NCBI RefSeq assembly: GCF_002262875.1
Contig: NZ_NKYE01000013.1
Coordinates: forward strand, 124,001 to 188,000
Length of the DNA stretch: 64,000 bases
Reading direction: 5' to 3'
Source: Amycolatopsis antarctica
GTDB lineage: Bacteria > Actinomycetota > Actinomycetes > Mycobacteriales > Pseudonocardiaceae
Positions 49,088-57,577 of the stretch are shown piece after piece; position 1 is the stretch's first letter; every line of letters starts with the position of its first letter. The position numbers and the translations under genes were made by a program. Under the pieces are notes generated by a model, which was not told the origin of the DNA, ran no database searches, and saw only the letters and a list, made by a program, of their open reading frames with translations.

Positions 49088-50245
49088 GTGCGCCGCCTCG
49101 AGGCCCGGCGGCTGCCGATCCGCGCCAGGCTGGCACTGAGCTACGCCGGCATGGTCACCGGATCGGTGGCGGTGTTCATCGTGATCGTCTACCTGTTCAT
49201 GCGTTTCGTGCCGACGTTCCAGCTCACCGAGACCTTCGGCGGGCCGGGACTGGAATCGATGCGGCCGACCGGGGCGGCCGGGTCGACGGGGGCGACGGCG
49301 GTCTCGTTGCAGAGCACCGACTTCCTGCAGACCTTCCTCGTCATCTCGGTGATCGCGCTGGTCCTGCTCGCCGTACTCGGCGGCGTCGTCGGGTGGATAG
49401 TCGCGGGCCGGATCATCAAGCCGCTCGCCGCCATCAACCTGGCCGCGACCAGGGCCGCCACCGGAAACCTCGACCATCGCGTCGCTCTCGGCGGTCCCCG
49501 CGACGAGGTCCGCGACCTCGCCGACACCTTCGATCGGATGCTCGGCTCACTCGGCCGCTCGTTCGCGATCCACCGCCGGTTCGCGGCGAACGCCTCGCAC
49601 GAACTGCGGACCCCGCTGGCGACGACGCAGACGATGATCGACGTCGCGCTGGACGACCCGGACATCGACCTGGCCGAGTTCCGCGCACTCGCCGGGCGGG
49701 TGCGGGAGATGAACAAGTCGAACATCGAGACGGTCGGCGCGCTGCTCGCGCTCGCCGACGCCGACCGCGGCGCGCGCCTGCGCGAACAGGTGGACCTGGC
49801 GGAGATCGCCCGCACCGTGTGCGGTGAGCACGCCGCCGAGGCCCGCTCCGCTGGTGTACGCCTGGACGAGACGGAAGGGGAAGCGCTCGTACTCGGCGAT
49901 CCGGTGCTGATCCGGCAGGCGCTGTCGAACCTCGTGCGCAACGCCGTCCGGCACAACCACGCCGACGGCCGCGCCCTGGTGCTGCTCTCGGAGGTGCACG
50001 GGTTCGCGCGGGTGACCGTCGTGAACACGGGACCGAAAGTGCCGCCCGAATCCCTCGGCTCACTCGTCGAACCCTTCGTGCGCGGCAGCGGCCGGGTCCG
50101 GAAACCCGGTTCCGGGCACGGTCTCGGGCTGGCCATCGTCGCGGCCGTCGCCACCGCGCACGAGGCCGAACTCCGGCTGTGCGCCAACGAGGACGGCGGG
50201 CTCACCGTCCACTTGGAACTCCCGCACGCGAGCAGGGAAACCTGA
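49088..50245 (+). CDS. Sensor histidine kinase
   Basis: This 385-residue kinase has two membrane segments (about 17-38 and 81-105), a short extracellular loop, a HAMP domain and a His-box (NASHELRTPLATTQTM, near residue 175). An ATPase domain follows (ALSNLVRNAVRHN, SGHGLGLAIVAAVA). The small sensor loop resembles kinases that sense the membrane or a partner transporter. GTG start 1 nt after the regulator. Confidence 0.94.
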   Translation: MRRLEARRLPIRARLALSYAGMVTGSVAVFIVIVYLFMRFVPTFQLTETFGGPGLESMRPTGAAGSTGATAVSLQSTDFLQTFLVISVIALVLLAVLGGVVGWIVAGRIIKPLAAINLAATRAATGNLDHRVALGGPRDEVRDLADTFDRMLGSLGRSFAIHRRFAANASHELRTPLATTQTMIDVALDDPDIDLAEFRALAGRVREMNKSNIETVGALLALADADRGARLREQVDLAEIARTVCGEHAAEARSAGVRLDETEGEALVLGDPVLIRQALSNLVRNAVRHNHADGRALVLLSEVHGFARVTVVNTGPKVPPESLGSLVEPFVRGSGRVRKPGSGHGLGLAIVAAVATAHEAELRLCANEDGGLTVHLELPHASRET

Positions 50246-50314
50246 ACCTTTCCGCAACATCGCTGTCCCTAACGTTCTCCTCGGATTCGTCCACAGACGA
50301 CAGGAGTACGGATT

Positions 50315-52054
50315 GTGGTTGCGGTAAGGGGAATTCGGCGCGGTGCCCGAGTGGCGGCCGCGTCCGGGATGACGGTGGCGCTCGCGCTGGGGCTCGCCCT
50401 GGTGGCGAACGCGGACGGGAACGAGAACGGGAACGGGCTCGCGCAGTTCCACGAGCAGACGCTCGACTGGCGGCAGTGCCCGGAACCGGGGCCGCCGCCT
50501 CCGTCCGAGCAGCCGGACGACGGCATCATCGTCGATCCCTGGCAGGGACAGTGGAAGTACATGGAGTGCACCACGGTGCTGGTGCCGGTGAACTACCAGA
50601 AGCCCGAGGACGGCAGGTTGCGGATCGAGGTCAGCCGGATCAAGGCGACCGAACCCGGCCGCAGGCAGGGGGTTCTGCTGTTCAACCCCGGCGGACCGGG
50701 CGGCGGCGGGCTTTCCATGCCGTTGCAGACCCGGGAGTCGGAGCTGGCCGGCTCCTTCGACCTGATCGGCTTCGACCCGCGCGGCGTCGGCCGTTCCTCG
50801 GCACTGCAGTGCGAACGGGAGGACGATCCCCGGCCGAAGACCAGCCGGCCCGGCGACGAGCAGTTCGCCGCCTACACCGAATACGCCCAAGCCCGCGAGG
50901 CCGCCTGCGAACGCGCGGGCGGCGGGATCCGGCCGTTCGTCAACACGGCCAACACCGCGCGGGACATGGACGTCATCCGGGCCGCGCTGAGCGAGGAGAA
51001 GATCAACTACGTCGGCTACTCCTACGGCACCTATCTGGGCGCGGTCTACGGGAGCCTGTTCCCCGAGCGCCTGAACCGAAGCGTGCTCGACTCCGCGATC
51101 CACCCCGACTGGCTGTGGCGGGAGCAAGCCCTGCGGCAGTCGGCCGGGGTCCGGTTCAACGTCGAGGAGTGGGCCGCGTGGGTCGGCGAACGCGACGGCA
51201 CCTACCACCTCGGCGTGTCGAAGGACGAGGTGCTGGCCACCACCGAGGCGCTGGCCGCCGAGCTGGCCGACAGGTCGGTGCCGATGAACCGGGAACGGCC
51301 GGACGACTGGTACTACATGTGGCCGGACGAGTTCGATCGGACCACTGTGGACACTTTCCTCGCGCAGGCGACCCAGCAGCGACCGGGCTGGGACGTCACC
51401 GCCGAGGTGATCGCGGAGGTCCGCCGGGCGGCCGAGGAAGGCACGGCCGTCTCCAAGGACACCACCGCCGCGGTCGGCAGAATGCTGTCCGGACAGGGAA
51501 TTCCGAAGGTCGACCCGGGGGTGTACGACACGGTCACCTGTGAGGCCGACTGGCCGAGTGACCTGGAGACGTACTACGAGGACATGCGGCACCACCGCGA
51601 GAAGTACCCGTACCTCGACGGCAACGGCAGCGGCGTGATCGGTGCCGCGCCGACCAACTGCACGTTCCGCGCCTTCACCCCGCCCGAGCCGCTGGTTCCG
51701 CTGAAGCGGGACGGCTACCCCGCGGGGGTCGTCATCCAGGGCGACGGCGACCCCGCGACGCAGTACGAGGGCGGGCCCGCGATGGCCGCGAAACTGGGCC
51801 ACCAGTTGATCTCCGTCCGGGACAGCGGCGCGCACGGGCACTTCGGCACCAACGCGTGTGTGACCGAGCGGGTCAGTGACTACCTGATCAACGGAGTGCT
51901 GCCACCGTCCCAGTCGGAGTGCGCCGCCGAACCGCGCCCGCCGGTCCCGCCGGACGCCGCGTCCACGGCGGAGCACCGGGCCACGCCGGGCAGCAAGGAC
52001 GACCGCCTGCGGGGCGTTCTCGAACACCGGTCGATCTGGCAGGAAAAGGCCTAG
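50315..52054 (+). CDS. Secreted tripeptidyl aminopeptidase-type alpha/beta-hydrolase
   Basis: This 579-residue protein has a signal peptide (about 1-33, rich in Ala and Leu). The hydrolase core contains NPGGPGGGGLSMP, GFDPRGVGRSS and the nucleophile motif GYSYGTYLG. A likely Asp is in GDGDPATQYEG and the His in SGAHGHFG, so the triad appears complete. It should release tripeptides from the N-termini of extracellular proteins. It is related to the 10390 gene, which has changes at some of these positions. The GTG at 50315 follows AGGAG. Confidence 0.9.
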   Translation: MVAVRGIRRGARVAAASGMTVALALGLALVANADGNENGNGLAQFHEQTLDWRQCPEPGPPPPSEQPDDGIIVDPWQGQWKYMECTTVLVPVNYQKPEDGRLRIEVSRIKATEPGRRQGVLLFNPGGPGGGGLSMPLQTRESELAGSFDLIGFDPRGVGRSSALQCEREDDPRPKTSRPGDEQFAAYTEYAQAREAACERAGGGIRPFVNTANTARDMDVIRAALSEEKINYVGYSYGTYLGAVYGSLFPERLNRSVLDSAIHPDWLWREQALRQSAGVRFNVEEWAAWVGERDGTYHLGVSKDEVLATTEALAAELADRSVPMNRERPDDWYYMWPDEFDRTTVDTFLAQATQQRPGWDVTAEVIAEVRRAAEEGTAVSKDTTAAVGRMLSGQGIPKVDPGVYDTVTCEADWPSDLETYYEDMRHHREKYPYLDGNGSGVIGAAPTNCTFRAFTPPEPLVPLKRDGYPAGVVIQGDGDPATQYEGGPAMAAKLGHQLISVRDSGAHGHFGTNACVTERVSDYLINGVLPPSQSECAAEPRPPVPPDAASTAEHRATPGSKDDRLRGVLEHRSIWQEKA

Positions 52055-52067
52055 CGGGAACGTGAAA

Positions 52068-52112
52068 CGCGGCGAGGGGCGCCCCGGAGAACCCGGGACG
52101 CCCCTCGCCGCG
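52068..52112. terminator. Bidirectional terminator between the peptidase and DUF1416 genes
   Basis: A perfect 14-bp stem (52068-52081 with 52099-52112) with an internally self-complementary loop lies between converging genes. Confidence 0.85.
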
Positions 52113-52131
52113 AACGTATGCCAGTGCCGCC

Positions 52132-52437
52132 TCAGGCGACCGCCACCGCGACGGCGTGCAGACCGGGACCGTCGGCGTGGACGGAGGCCTGGCCGTTGCC
52201 GGAACGGTGCAGGGCACGCACCGTCCACTCGCCGGGCGCGGCGTAGAAGCGGAAGTCGCCCTCCGCCGATGCCTGCACCTCGCCCGCGAAGTCACCGTCG
52301 GCGTTGAGCAGCCGGACGTACGCGCCACCCACCGGGCCCGTGTCGCCGGTGACCTTGCCCGCCACGACGACCTGGTCGCCGGTGTCGGTGTGCTCGCCGA
52401 TCGCCGTCTGCGCCGGAGCGCCGCAGCCGTCAGTCAT
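52132..52437 (-). CDS. DUF1416 protein (SseC-like)
   Basis: This 101-residue beta-sandwich-like protein has the family start (MTDGCGAPAQ) and the core VVVAGKVTGDTGPVGGAYVRL with GEFTV-type strands. Its mycobacterial counterparts (SseC) are encoded next to the sulfurtransferase CysA, as here, where the two genes join by TGATG. The role in sulfur metabolism is presumed from context only. Confidence 0.9.
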   Translation of the reverse strand: MTDGCGAPAQTAIGEHTDTGDQVVVAGKVTGDTGPVGGAYVRLLNADGDFAGEVQASAEGDFRFYAAPGEWTVRALHRSGNGQASVHADGPGLHAVAVAVA

Positions 52438-53279
52438 CACTTGCCTCCCGTTCCGGTTTCGACGGGCACGCCCACCAGGGAGCCGTACTCCGTCCACGAA
52501 CCGTCGTAGTTCTTGACGTCGGACAGGCCGATCAACTCGCGCAGTGCGAACCAGGTGTGGCTGGACCGCTCGCCGATGCGGCAGTACGCGATGGTCGCCT
52601 TCGAGGTGTCCAGGCCGACGCCCTCGTACAGTTCCTTGAGCTCGTCTGCGGTCTTGAACGTGCCGTCCTCGTTCGCCGTCTTCGCCCAGGGAACGTTGGC
52701 GGCGCTGGGAATGTGGCCGCCGCGCTGCGCCGACTCCTGCGGCAGGTGCGCCGGGGCGAGCAGCTTGCCGGAGAACTCGTCCGGCGAGCGCACGTCGATC
52801 AGGTTCTTCGTGTCGATCGCCTCGACGACCTCGTCGCGGAACGCCCGGATCGACAGGTCCTGGTCCTTCGCCGTATAGCTTGTGGTCGCCCGCCGCGGCA
52901 CCTCGGTCACCAGCTCGCGACCGTCGAGTTCCCACTTCTTGCGGCCACCGTCGAGCAGCTTGACCTTGTCGTGGCCGTACAGCTTGAAGTACCAGTAGGC
53001 GTACGCGGCGAACCAGTTGTTGTTGCCGCCGTAGAGGATCACCTGGTCGTCGCCTGCGATTCCCTTCTCCGACAGCAACTTCTCGAACCCGGCCTTGTCC
53101 ACGAAGTCGCGGCGGACCTGGTCCTGGAGTTCGGTCTTCCAGTCGATCCGCACGGCGCCGCGGATGTGGCCGCCCTCGTACGCGGTGGTGTCCTCGTCGA
53201 CCTCGGCGAAGACGACGCCGTCGGTGTCCAGATTCTCCTCGGCCCACTGGGTGGTGACCAGGACGTCTTCACGGCTCAT
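52437..53279 (-). CDS. cysA2: Thiosulfate sulfurtransferase (CysA2/SseA type)
   Basis: This 280-residue tandem rhodanese has an inactive N-terminal domain and a catalytic C-terminal one with active loop CRIGERSS near residue 233. AYVLIDVRSP-type segments appear as NLIDVRSPDEFSGK. It transfers sulfane sulfur from thiosulfate to cyanide or a thiol acceptor. It lies between DUF4395 and DUF1416 in a sulfur-related operon with a cysteine-containing leader. Confidence 0.95.
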   Translation of the reverse strand: MSREDVLVTTQWAEENLDTDGVVFAEVDEDTTAYEGGHIRGAVRIDWKTELQDQVRRDFVDKAGFEKLLSEKGIAGDDQVILYGGNNNWFAAYAYWYFKLYGHDKVKLLDGGRKKWELDGRELVTEVPRRATTSYTAKDQDLSIRAFRDEVVEAIDTKNLIDVRSPDEFSGKLLAPAHLPQESAQRGGHIPSAANVPWAKTANEDGTFKTADELKELYEGVGLDTSKATIAYCRIGERSSHTWFALRELIGLSDVKNYDGSWTEYGSLVGVPVETGTGGK

Positions 53280-53345
53280 GGAGCGGCACTCGCTTTCTTG
53301 TGTTCGGGAACGGGTTCTCGGATGCGTGGATGTCTTGCTGCGTGC

Positions 53346-53777
53346 TCAGGCCTGACGGCTGGGGGCGAACCTGCGCATCAGCAGGTAGACCTCGCAGCCC
53401 AGGCAGAAGTTGAACGCGGCGTTGAGGAATGCGGCGAACAACGCGAAGGCGGTGGCGACGATGCCGAGACCGGCGATCCCGGTGGCGTAGCCGATCGTGC
53501 CGACGAGGGCGAACACGAAGCCGACCGTCTGGGCGAACCGCAGCGGCGCCGCGTCCTCCCGCTCGCTGGTCGGTCCCAGCCTCGGTGCGACCAGTCGCCG
53601 GTACAGCACCGAGTACGGGGCGGGCCGCAGGCCGACGAACGCGCCGATGGCGAAGACCACCGTCTGCGCCGCGAGCAACGGCCACCAGCCCGTGGCGAGC
53701 ACGACGGCCAGTACGACCGTCGTCACGATGGCCGCGAAGCGCGGGCCCCTGGGGTCCACCGGCGGTTCCGCGGACAT
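53346..53777 (-). CDS. DUF4395 integral membrane protein
   Basis: This 143-residue protein has four predicted membrane segments and the DUF4395 signature: PRGPRFAAIVTTVVLAV at the start, then FAAFLNAAFNFCLGCEVYLL, where the Cys pair sits in the last helix. Members occur with thioredoxins and sulfurtransferases and may move sulfur compounds or reducing equivalents across the membrane (inference). The ATG at 53777 has AGGAGG; an upstream in-frame region is the leader-peptide zone. Confidence 0.88.
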   Translation of the reverse strand: MSAEPPVDPRGPRFAAIVTTVVLAVVLATGWWPLLAAQTVVFAIGAFVGLRPAPYSVLYRRLVAPRLGPTSEREDAAPLRFAQTVGFVFALVGTIGYATGIAGLGIVATAFALFAAFLNAAFNFCLGCEVYLLMRRFAPSRQA

Positions 53778-53817
53778 GTCACCTCCTGGTGCCGGACGTG
53801 GTCGAGCGAGGACGGGA

Positions 53818-53837
53818 GCCGCCGGTTTTCCGGCGGC
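53818..53837 (-). promoter_or_regulatory. Hairpin between the cysteine leader peptide and DUF4395
   Basis: An 8-bp perfect stem (53818-53825 with 53830-53837) with a 4-nt A-rich loop on the transcribed strand begins 11 nt after the leader stop, between it and the DUF4395 ribosome-binding site. It is placed where an attenuating or site-masking structure would be expected. Confidence 0.55.
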
Positions 53838-53848
53838 GGGCACGTTCG

Positions 53849-53929
53849 CTAGAACCGACAGAGGCTGCTGCGCACGCGGCACAGGTCCACTGCGCGGCGT
53901 TGCGTCAACAGGGTGACAAGTGCGTTCAC
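53849..53929 (-). CDS. Cysteine-containing leader peptide of the sulfur-transfer operon
   Basis: A 26-residue peptide (GTG at 53929, TAG at 53849) ends in DLCRVRSSLCRF after LLTQRRAV. This is the pattern of actinobacterial leader peptides found before sulfur-assimilation genes. TATCCT lies 7 nt before the GTG, so translation is probably leaderless. The two Cys codons followed by a hairpin suggest that cysteine supply sets expression of DUF4395, cysA2 and DUF1416. Comparable leaderless Cys-rich ORFs are known in mycobacteria. Confidence 0.8.
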   Translation of the reverse strand: MNALVTLLTQRRAVDLCRVRSSLCRF

Positions 53930-53936
53930 AGCGTCG

Positions 53937-53942
53937 AGGATA
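53937..53942 (-). promoter_or_regulatory. -10 element before the cysteine leader peptide (TATCCT)
   Basis: The minus-strand hexamer ends 7 nt before the leader GTG, giving the sulfur operon its own promoter inside the longer LmeA-thioredoxin gene row. Confidence 0.58.
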
Positions 53943-54009
53943 CCCAGGATTCCCTCAGGGTGGGACCGTCGTTCACCCTGTGGGACGAGTTCCGGATCGC
54001 GGACGCCGG

Positions 54010-54447
54010 TCACGGCAGGTACGCCTTCAGCGCGTCGAGCAGCCCGGACGAGCGGGGCACCCCGCCCACCCGCAGCAGCTCCCGGCCGTCCGGGGCGAGC
54101 GCGATCGTCGTGGGGGTGCGCAGCACGCCGAGCTGCCGGGCGACCTCCGGCCGGTCGGTGACGTCGAGGTCCACGTGCCGGAGACCGTCGGTGCGTTCCG
54201 CCAGCGAGGACAGCAGCGCACGGGTCTGCCTGCACGGGGCACAGAACGTGGTGGAGATCTGCACCAGCGTCACCGGCGCCGCCGGATCGAGGGCCTCGGC
54301 GACGGGCTCGGGCAAGGTCGCGCCGGCGGCCGACGGCAGGACAGTGCCCGCGGGGGCCGGCCGGACACGCCCGTTGCGCGCGGTCAGCAGGCCGCCGGCG
54401 GCGAGGCCCAGCACGAGCGTGCCGAGCAGCACCCACATCCCGGTCAT
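54010..54447 (-). CDS. Membrane-anchored thioredoxin-like protein (ThiX-like)
   Basis: This 145-residue protein has an N-terminal membrane segment (about 4-22). A thioredoxin fold follows with active site TTFCAPCRQT near residue 73 and the cis-Pro segment LRTPTTIAL. It likely reduces or exchanges thiols at the outer membrane face. The position between LmeA and the sulfurtransferase matches mycobacterial thiX. ATG at 54447 with GGAGG upstream. Confidence 0.87.
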   Translation of the reverse strand: MTGMWVLLGTLVLGLAAGGLLTARNGRVRPAPAGTVLPSAAGATLPEPVAEALDPAAPVTLVQISTTFCAPCRQTRALLSSLAERTDGLRHVDLDVTDRPEVARQLGVLRTPTTIALAPDGRELLRVGGVPRSSGLLDALKAYLP

Positions 54448-54471
54448 CCGCGCCTCCGGCTCCACGCGGGC

Positions 54472-55368
54472 TCAGCCTCCGGCAACACCCGCGAACGTCA
54501 CGTCCTTGGCCTCGCCCTTGATGATGATCGCGTTCTTCTCGACCAGCACCGCCGTGGGCGTCACCTTGAACGGCAGATTGCCGGTGTCGATCTTCGCCTC
54601 GAAGTTCGGCAGCAGCGCCTGCTGTACCTCAGGGGGAACGACGGTGGTCTGCCTGTCATTCCCGAACTGCAGGCGCTCCGGCGTGATGCGCACGGTGTTG
54701 CCGTCCAGCTCGATCATGGCGAAGGCGAAGATCTCCAGGTTCTCGCCCGCGACCTGCAGCCGCCCGGACATCCGGATCCCGGCCGAGGAGTCCTCGTCGG
54801 CGACCTGCCCGGTGGTCTCGCCCGCCTCGCCGCCACTGCCCGCGCCGTCGGTGTCCGACTCGGCCGCCTCGCCGTCGCGGACGTACTCCTCGCTGGACGG
54901 CTCGATCTTCAGATCGGCGATCTTGGTAAGCGGTTCCACCCGCGCGATGTCGCTGTCCTTGATCTTCACCTGCCCCTCCAGCCTGCCGATCCGGATGTTG
55001 TCGGTGTTGCCGCCGGTCAGGTCCGACAGCGGGGCTCTGACCTCGCGCAGCTCCGCGCTCAGTTCGACGTCGCGGAGGGTGTCCTTCACCGGGACCCCGC
55101 CCGCGCGGACGGAGAGGTGGCCGTAGTCGCCGGAGATCGCCTGGGTGGCGAACGGGAAGCCGTGGATCGTCACCGAGGGGTCGTCGGTGAGCTGGAACTG
55201 CTCCCGCGCCTTCTGCGAGACCGTGTGCTCGGCGAAGGCCGCGGCGCCGAAGTCGGCACCGATCAGCAGGACCAGCAGCACCGCGAGGACGATGAAGATC
55301 TTCCTCGTGCGGCGGCCACGCGGCCGGGGCGCGGTCTGCGCGTACTGGGCACCGGGGCTGCTCACCAT
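54472..55368 (-). CDS. LmeA-like DUF2993 envelope protein
   Basis: This 298-residue protein has a short basic N-terminus, a membrane anchor or signal (about 22-45) and a DUF2993 lipid-binding domain (SVTIHGFPFATQAISGDYG, VRITPERLQFGN, LPFKVTPTAVLVEKNAI). Mycobacterial LmeA binds phospholipids and is needed for lipomannan elongation. Here an acidic Gly-rich insertion (about 175-200) interrupts the domain. It is divergent from glnR, as in mycobacteria. Confidence 0.84.
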   Translation of the reverse strand: MVSSPGAQYAQTAPRPRGRRTRKIFIVLAVLLVLLIGADFGAAAFAEHTVSQKAREQFQLTDDPSVTIHGFPFATQAISGDYGHLSVRAGGVPVKDTLRDVELSAELREVRAPLSDLTGGNTDNIRIGRLEGQVKIKDSDIARVEPLTKIADLKIEPSSEEYVRDGEAAESDTDGAGSGGEAGETTGQVADEDSSAGIRMSGRLQVAGENLEIFAFAMIELDGNTVRITPERLQFGNDRQTTVVPPEVQQALLPNFEAKIDTGNLPFKVTPTAVLVEKNAIIIKGEAKDVTFAGVAGG

Positions 55369-55544
55369 TGCTTCCGTTCTTTTGCCTGTGTGTGTCGGAC
55401 CGAGTCTGCACACGACCCCGTGAAGCCGGCGAACGGGTGTGATGCCAACTGCATGAATGGGGTGTGACGTGGTTGTAGCCGGTATTCTCACTCAGCACCG
55501 GACGCGAGCCGTATTCGAGGCGAGCTAACCAGAGGCGGTGGGCG

Positions 55545-56291
55545 ATGAGCCTGGATTTGCTGGTTTTGACAGCCGAACCCGAAGCTGGGGCGGTGCTGCC
55601 GGCCCTCGACCTGCTGCCACACGCCGTTCGGGTGCGCCCGCCCGAGGTCACCGCCCTGCTCGACGCCGGGCACCGGGACGTGATCCTGCTGGACGCCCGC
55701 ACTGACCTTGCCTCCGCGAAGAGCCTCTGCCGGCTGCTCAAGGGCACCGGCGAGGAGGACACCACGACCCCGGTCATCGCCGTGGTCGGCGAGGGCGGCC
55801 TGGTGGCCGTCAGCGCCGAGTGGCGTGCCGACGACATTCTCCTGCCGACGGCGGGGCCCGCCGAGGTGGACGCCCGCCTGCGGCTGGCCACCACCCGCGA
55901 GGGTGTCTCCGGGCAGACCGAGGCGGAGCTGCGCGTCGGCGATCTGATGATCGACGAGGCCACCTACACGGCCCGGCTGCGCAAGCGCACGCTGGAGCTG
56001 ACCTACAAGGAGTTCGAGCTGCTGAAGTACCTCGCCCAGCACGCGGGCCGGGTGTTCACCCGCGCGCAGCTTCTGCAGGAGGTGTGGGGTTACGACTTCT
56101 TCGGCGGTACCCGCACGGTGGACGTGCACGTCCGGCGACTGCGCGCGAAGCTGGGCCCCGAGCACGAGCAGATGATCGGCACCGTGCGCAACGTCGGCTA
56201 CAAGTTCGAGCGTCCGGTGAAGTCAGCGCCGAAGCCGTTCGTGCGGTCCACGCCCGAGCATTCGCTGCAGGACGCGCGCTCCACCCGCTGA
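55545..56291 (+). CDS. glnR: GlnR-type nitrogen regulator (orphan OmpR family)
   Basis: This 248-residue regulator has an atypical receiver domain: Asp in ILLDARTD near residue 49, but without the usual acidic cluster at the N-terminus. The winged helix is GlnR-like (LELTYKEFELLKYLAQHAG, RTVDVHVRRLRAKLG, TVRNVGYKFERP). No kinase is adjacent, as expected of this orphan class. The location between lmeA and mshD is the same as mycobacterial Rv0818. Confidence 0.92.
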   Translation: MSLDLLVLTAEPEAGAVLPALDLLPHAVRVRPPEVTALLDAGHRDVILLDARTDLASAKSLCRLLKGTGEEDTTTPVIAVVGEGGLVAVSAEWRADDILLPTAGPAEVDARLRLATTREGVSGQTEAELRVGDLMIDEATYTARLRKRTLELTYKEFELLKYLAQHAGRVFTRAQLLQEVWGYDFFGGTRTVDVHVRRLRAKLGPEHEQMIGTVRNVGYKFERPVKSAPKPFVRSTPEHSLQDARSTR

Positions 56292-56326
56292 CGCCTGCCC
56301 GTTCGCGTCTTCCCGGCGGTTTTCAA

Positions 56327-56332
56327 TAGGTT
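56327..56332 (+). promoter_or_regulatory. -10 element of a probable leaderless mshD transcript (TAGGTT)
   Basis: It ends 6 nt before the mshD ATG, with no clear ribosome-binding site in between. Confidence 0.5.
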
Positions 56333-56338
56333 GGAACC

Positions 56339-57286
56339 ATGCTGAACACGGTGTGGGTGGACCGACTGGACGCGGCCGTCACCGAGGAGGTGCTGTCGCT
56401 GCTGCGCGCGGCGATGGCGGTGGACGGACGCCCCGAGATCGCCGACGCCGCCGAGGTGCTGCCCGGTGAGTTCGCCGGTGGTGCGCACCTGCTCGCCACG
56501 GAGTCCGGGGAACTCGTCGGCTACGCCCATCTGGACACCACCGGAGACGCCCACGGCAGGCAGGTCGCCGAGCTGATCGTCCGGCCGGAACGCCGCCGCG
56601 AAGGCCACGGTGCCGCGATGGTCGCCGCCCTCGTCGAACGCGCCGGAGCGTCGGCCTTAACGTCGCCCGGAACGACAGAGGCCACCGGCACGCTGCGCGT
56701 CTGGGCACACGGGGACCACCCCGGCGCCGCCGCCCTCGCCGCGCGGACGGGCTTCGTCCGGGACCGCGAGCTGCTCGTCATGCACGTGCCCGTGCCGGGC
56801 GCCGACTGGCCGGAACCGGTACCGCCGGCCGGAGTGACGCTGCGGACCTTCGTGCCGGGGCAGGACGAGCGGGCCGTCATCGCGGTGAACGCCAGGGCCT
56901 TCTCCTGGCATCCGGAACAGGGCGCGCTGACCGTCGAGGACCTGGTGGCCGAGCAGGCCGAGGCGTGGTTCGACGCGGACGGGTTCTTCCTCGCCGAGAA
57001 CGCGGCGGGCGAGGTCGTCGGCTTCCACTGGACGAAGGTGCACCCGCCGAACCCGAAGCGCTTCGGCGGCGAACGTACCGGCGAGGTCTACGTGGTGGGC
57101 GTTGATCCGGGCGCGCAGGGCGGCGGTCTCGGCCGCGCGCTGACGCTCGCGGGCCTGCGGCACCTGCGCGAACGCGGCCTGCCACAGGTGATCCTCTACG
57201 TCGAGGGGGACAACGCGCCCGCGGTCGCCGTCTACGAGCGCCTCGGCTTCGCCCGCCACGAGGTGGACGTCCAGTACGGCCGCTGA
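56339..57286 (+). CDS. mshD: Mycothiol synthase MshD
   Basis: This 315-residue protein consists of two GNAT domains. The C-terminal, catalytic one has acetyl-CoA motif DPGAQGGGLGRALTLAGLRHL and ends VAVYERLGFARHEVDVQY. The N-terminal one retains RRREGHGAAMVAALV. It acetylates Cys-GlcN-inositol, the last step of mycothiol synthesis, so the host uses mycothiol as its main thiol. It follows glnR by 47 bp. Confidence 0.95.
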   Translation: MLNTVWVDRLDAAVTEEVLSLLRAAMAVDGRPEIADAAEVLPGEFAGGAHLLATESGELVGYAHLDTTGDAHGRQVAELIVRPERRREGHGAAMVAALVERAGASALTSPGTTEATGTLRVWAHGDHPGAAALAARTGFVRDRELLVMHVPVPGADWPEPVPPAGVTLRTFVPGQDERAVIAVNARAFSWHPEQGALTVEDLVAEQAEAWFDADGFFLAENAAGEVVGFHWTKVHPPNPKRFGGERTGEVYVVGVDPGAQGGGLGRALTLAGLRHLRERGLPQVILYVEGDNAPAVAVYERLGFARHEVDVQYGR

Positions 57287-57312
57287 CCCCCGTCCCGCCC
57301 GCCCGTGAAAAA

Positions 57313-57409
57313 CGCAATATGTCGACGTATTGCGCTCCGCCGTACCGCAATTCGTCGACATATTGCGATCCATCGTGCACAAGGCATCGCAATACGTCGA
57401 CATATTGCG
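57313..57409. repeat. Cluster 3 of 22-bp GTCGAC-core palindromes (three copies)
   Basis: Copies lie at 57313-57334, 57346-57367 (AATTCG variant) and 57388-57409. Spacers are again 11 and 20 bp, the same geometry as cluster 1. The 20-bp spacer (57368-57387) is nearly the reverse complement of the one in cluster 1, with two changed bases at its left end. Confidence 0.93.
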
Positions 57410-57577
57410 GAGTTGCGGCGGGTGGCGTTTCGGGGTGGGGATTCGTCCGGACGGCGTAGTGGTTGACCGGCGAACTTAACCAACGGCCAGCGCCGGGTCA
57501 CGCACGGCGAACGCCCAGGTCACGCCCCGGACACGACGGAACCTCGGCGGCGTAGCGCTGCTCACACTCGCCACCTT

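Noticed and set aside
53849..54436. 195-residue protein covering the thioredoxin gene and the leader region
   Set aside because: Its first two thirds are an out-of-frame reading of the thioredoxin gene; only the last 26 codons (the Cys leader) have independent support.
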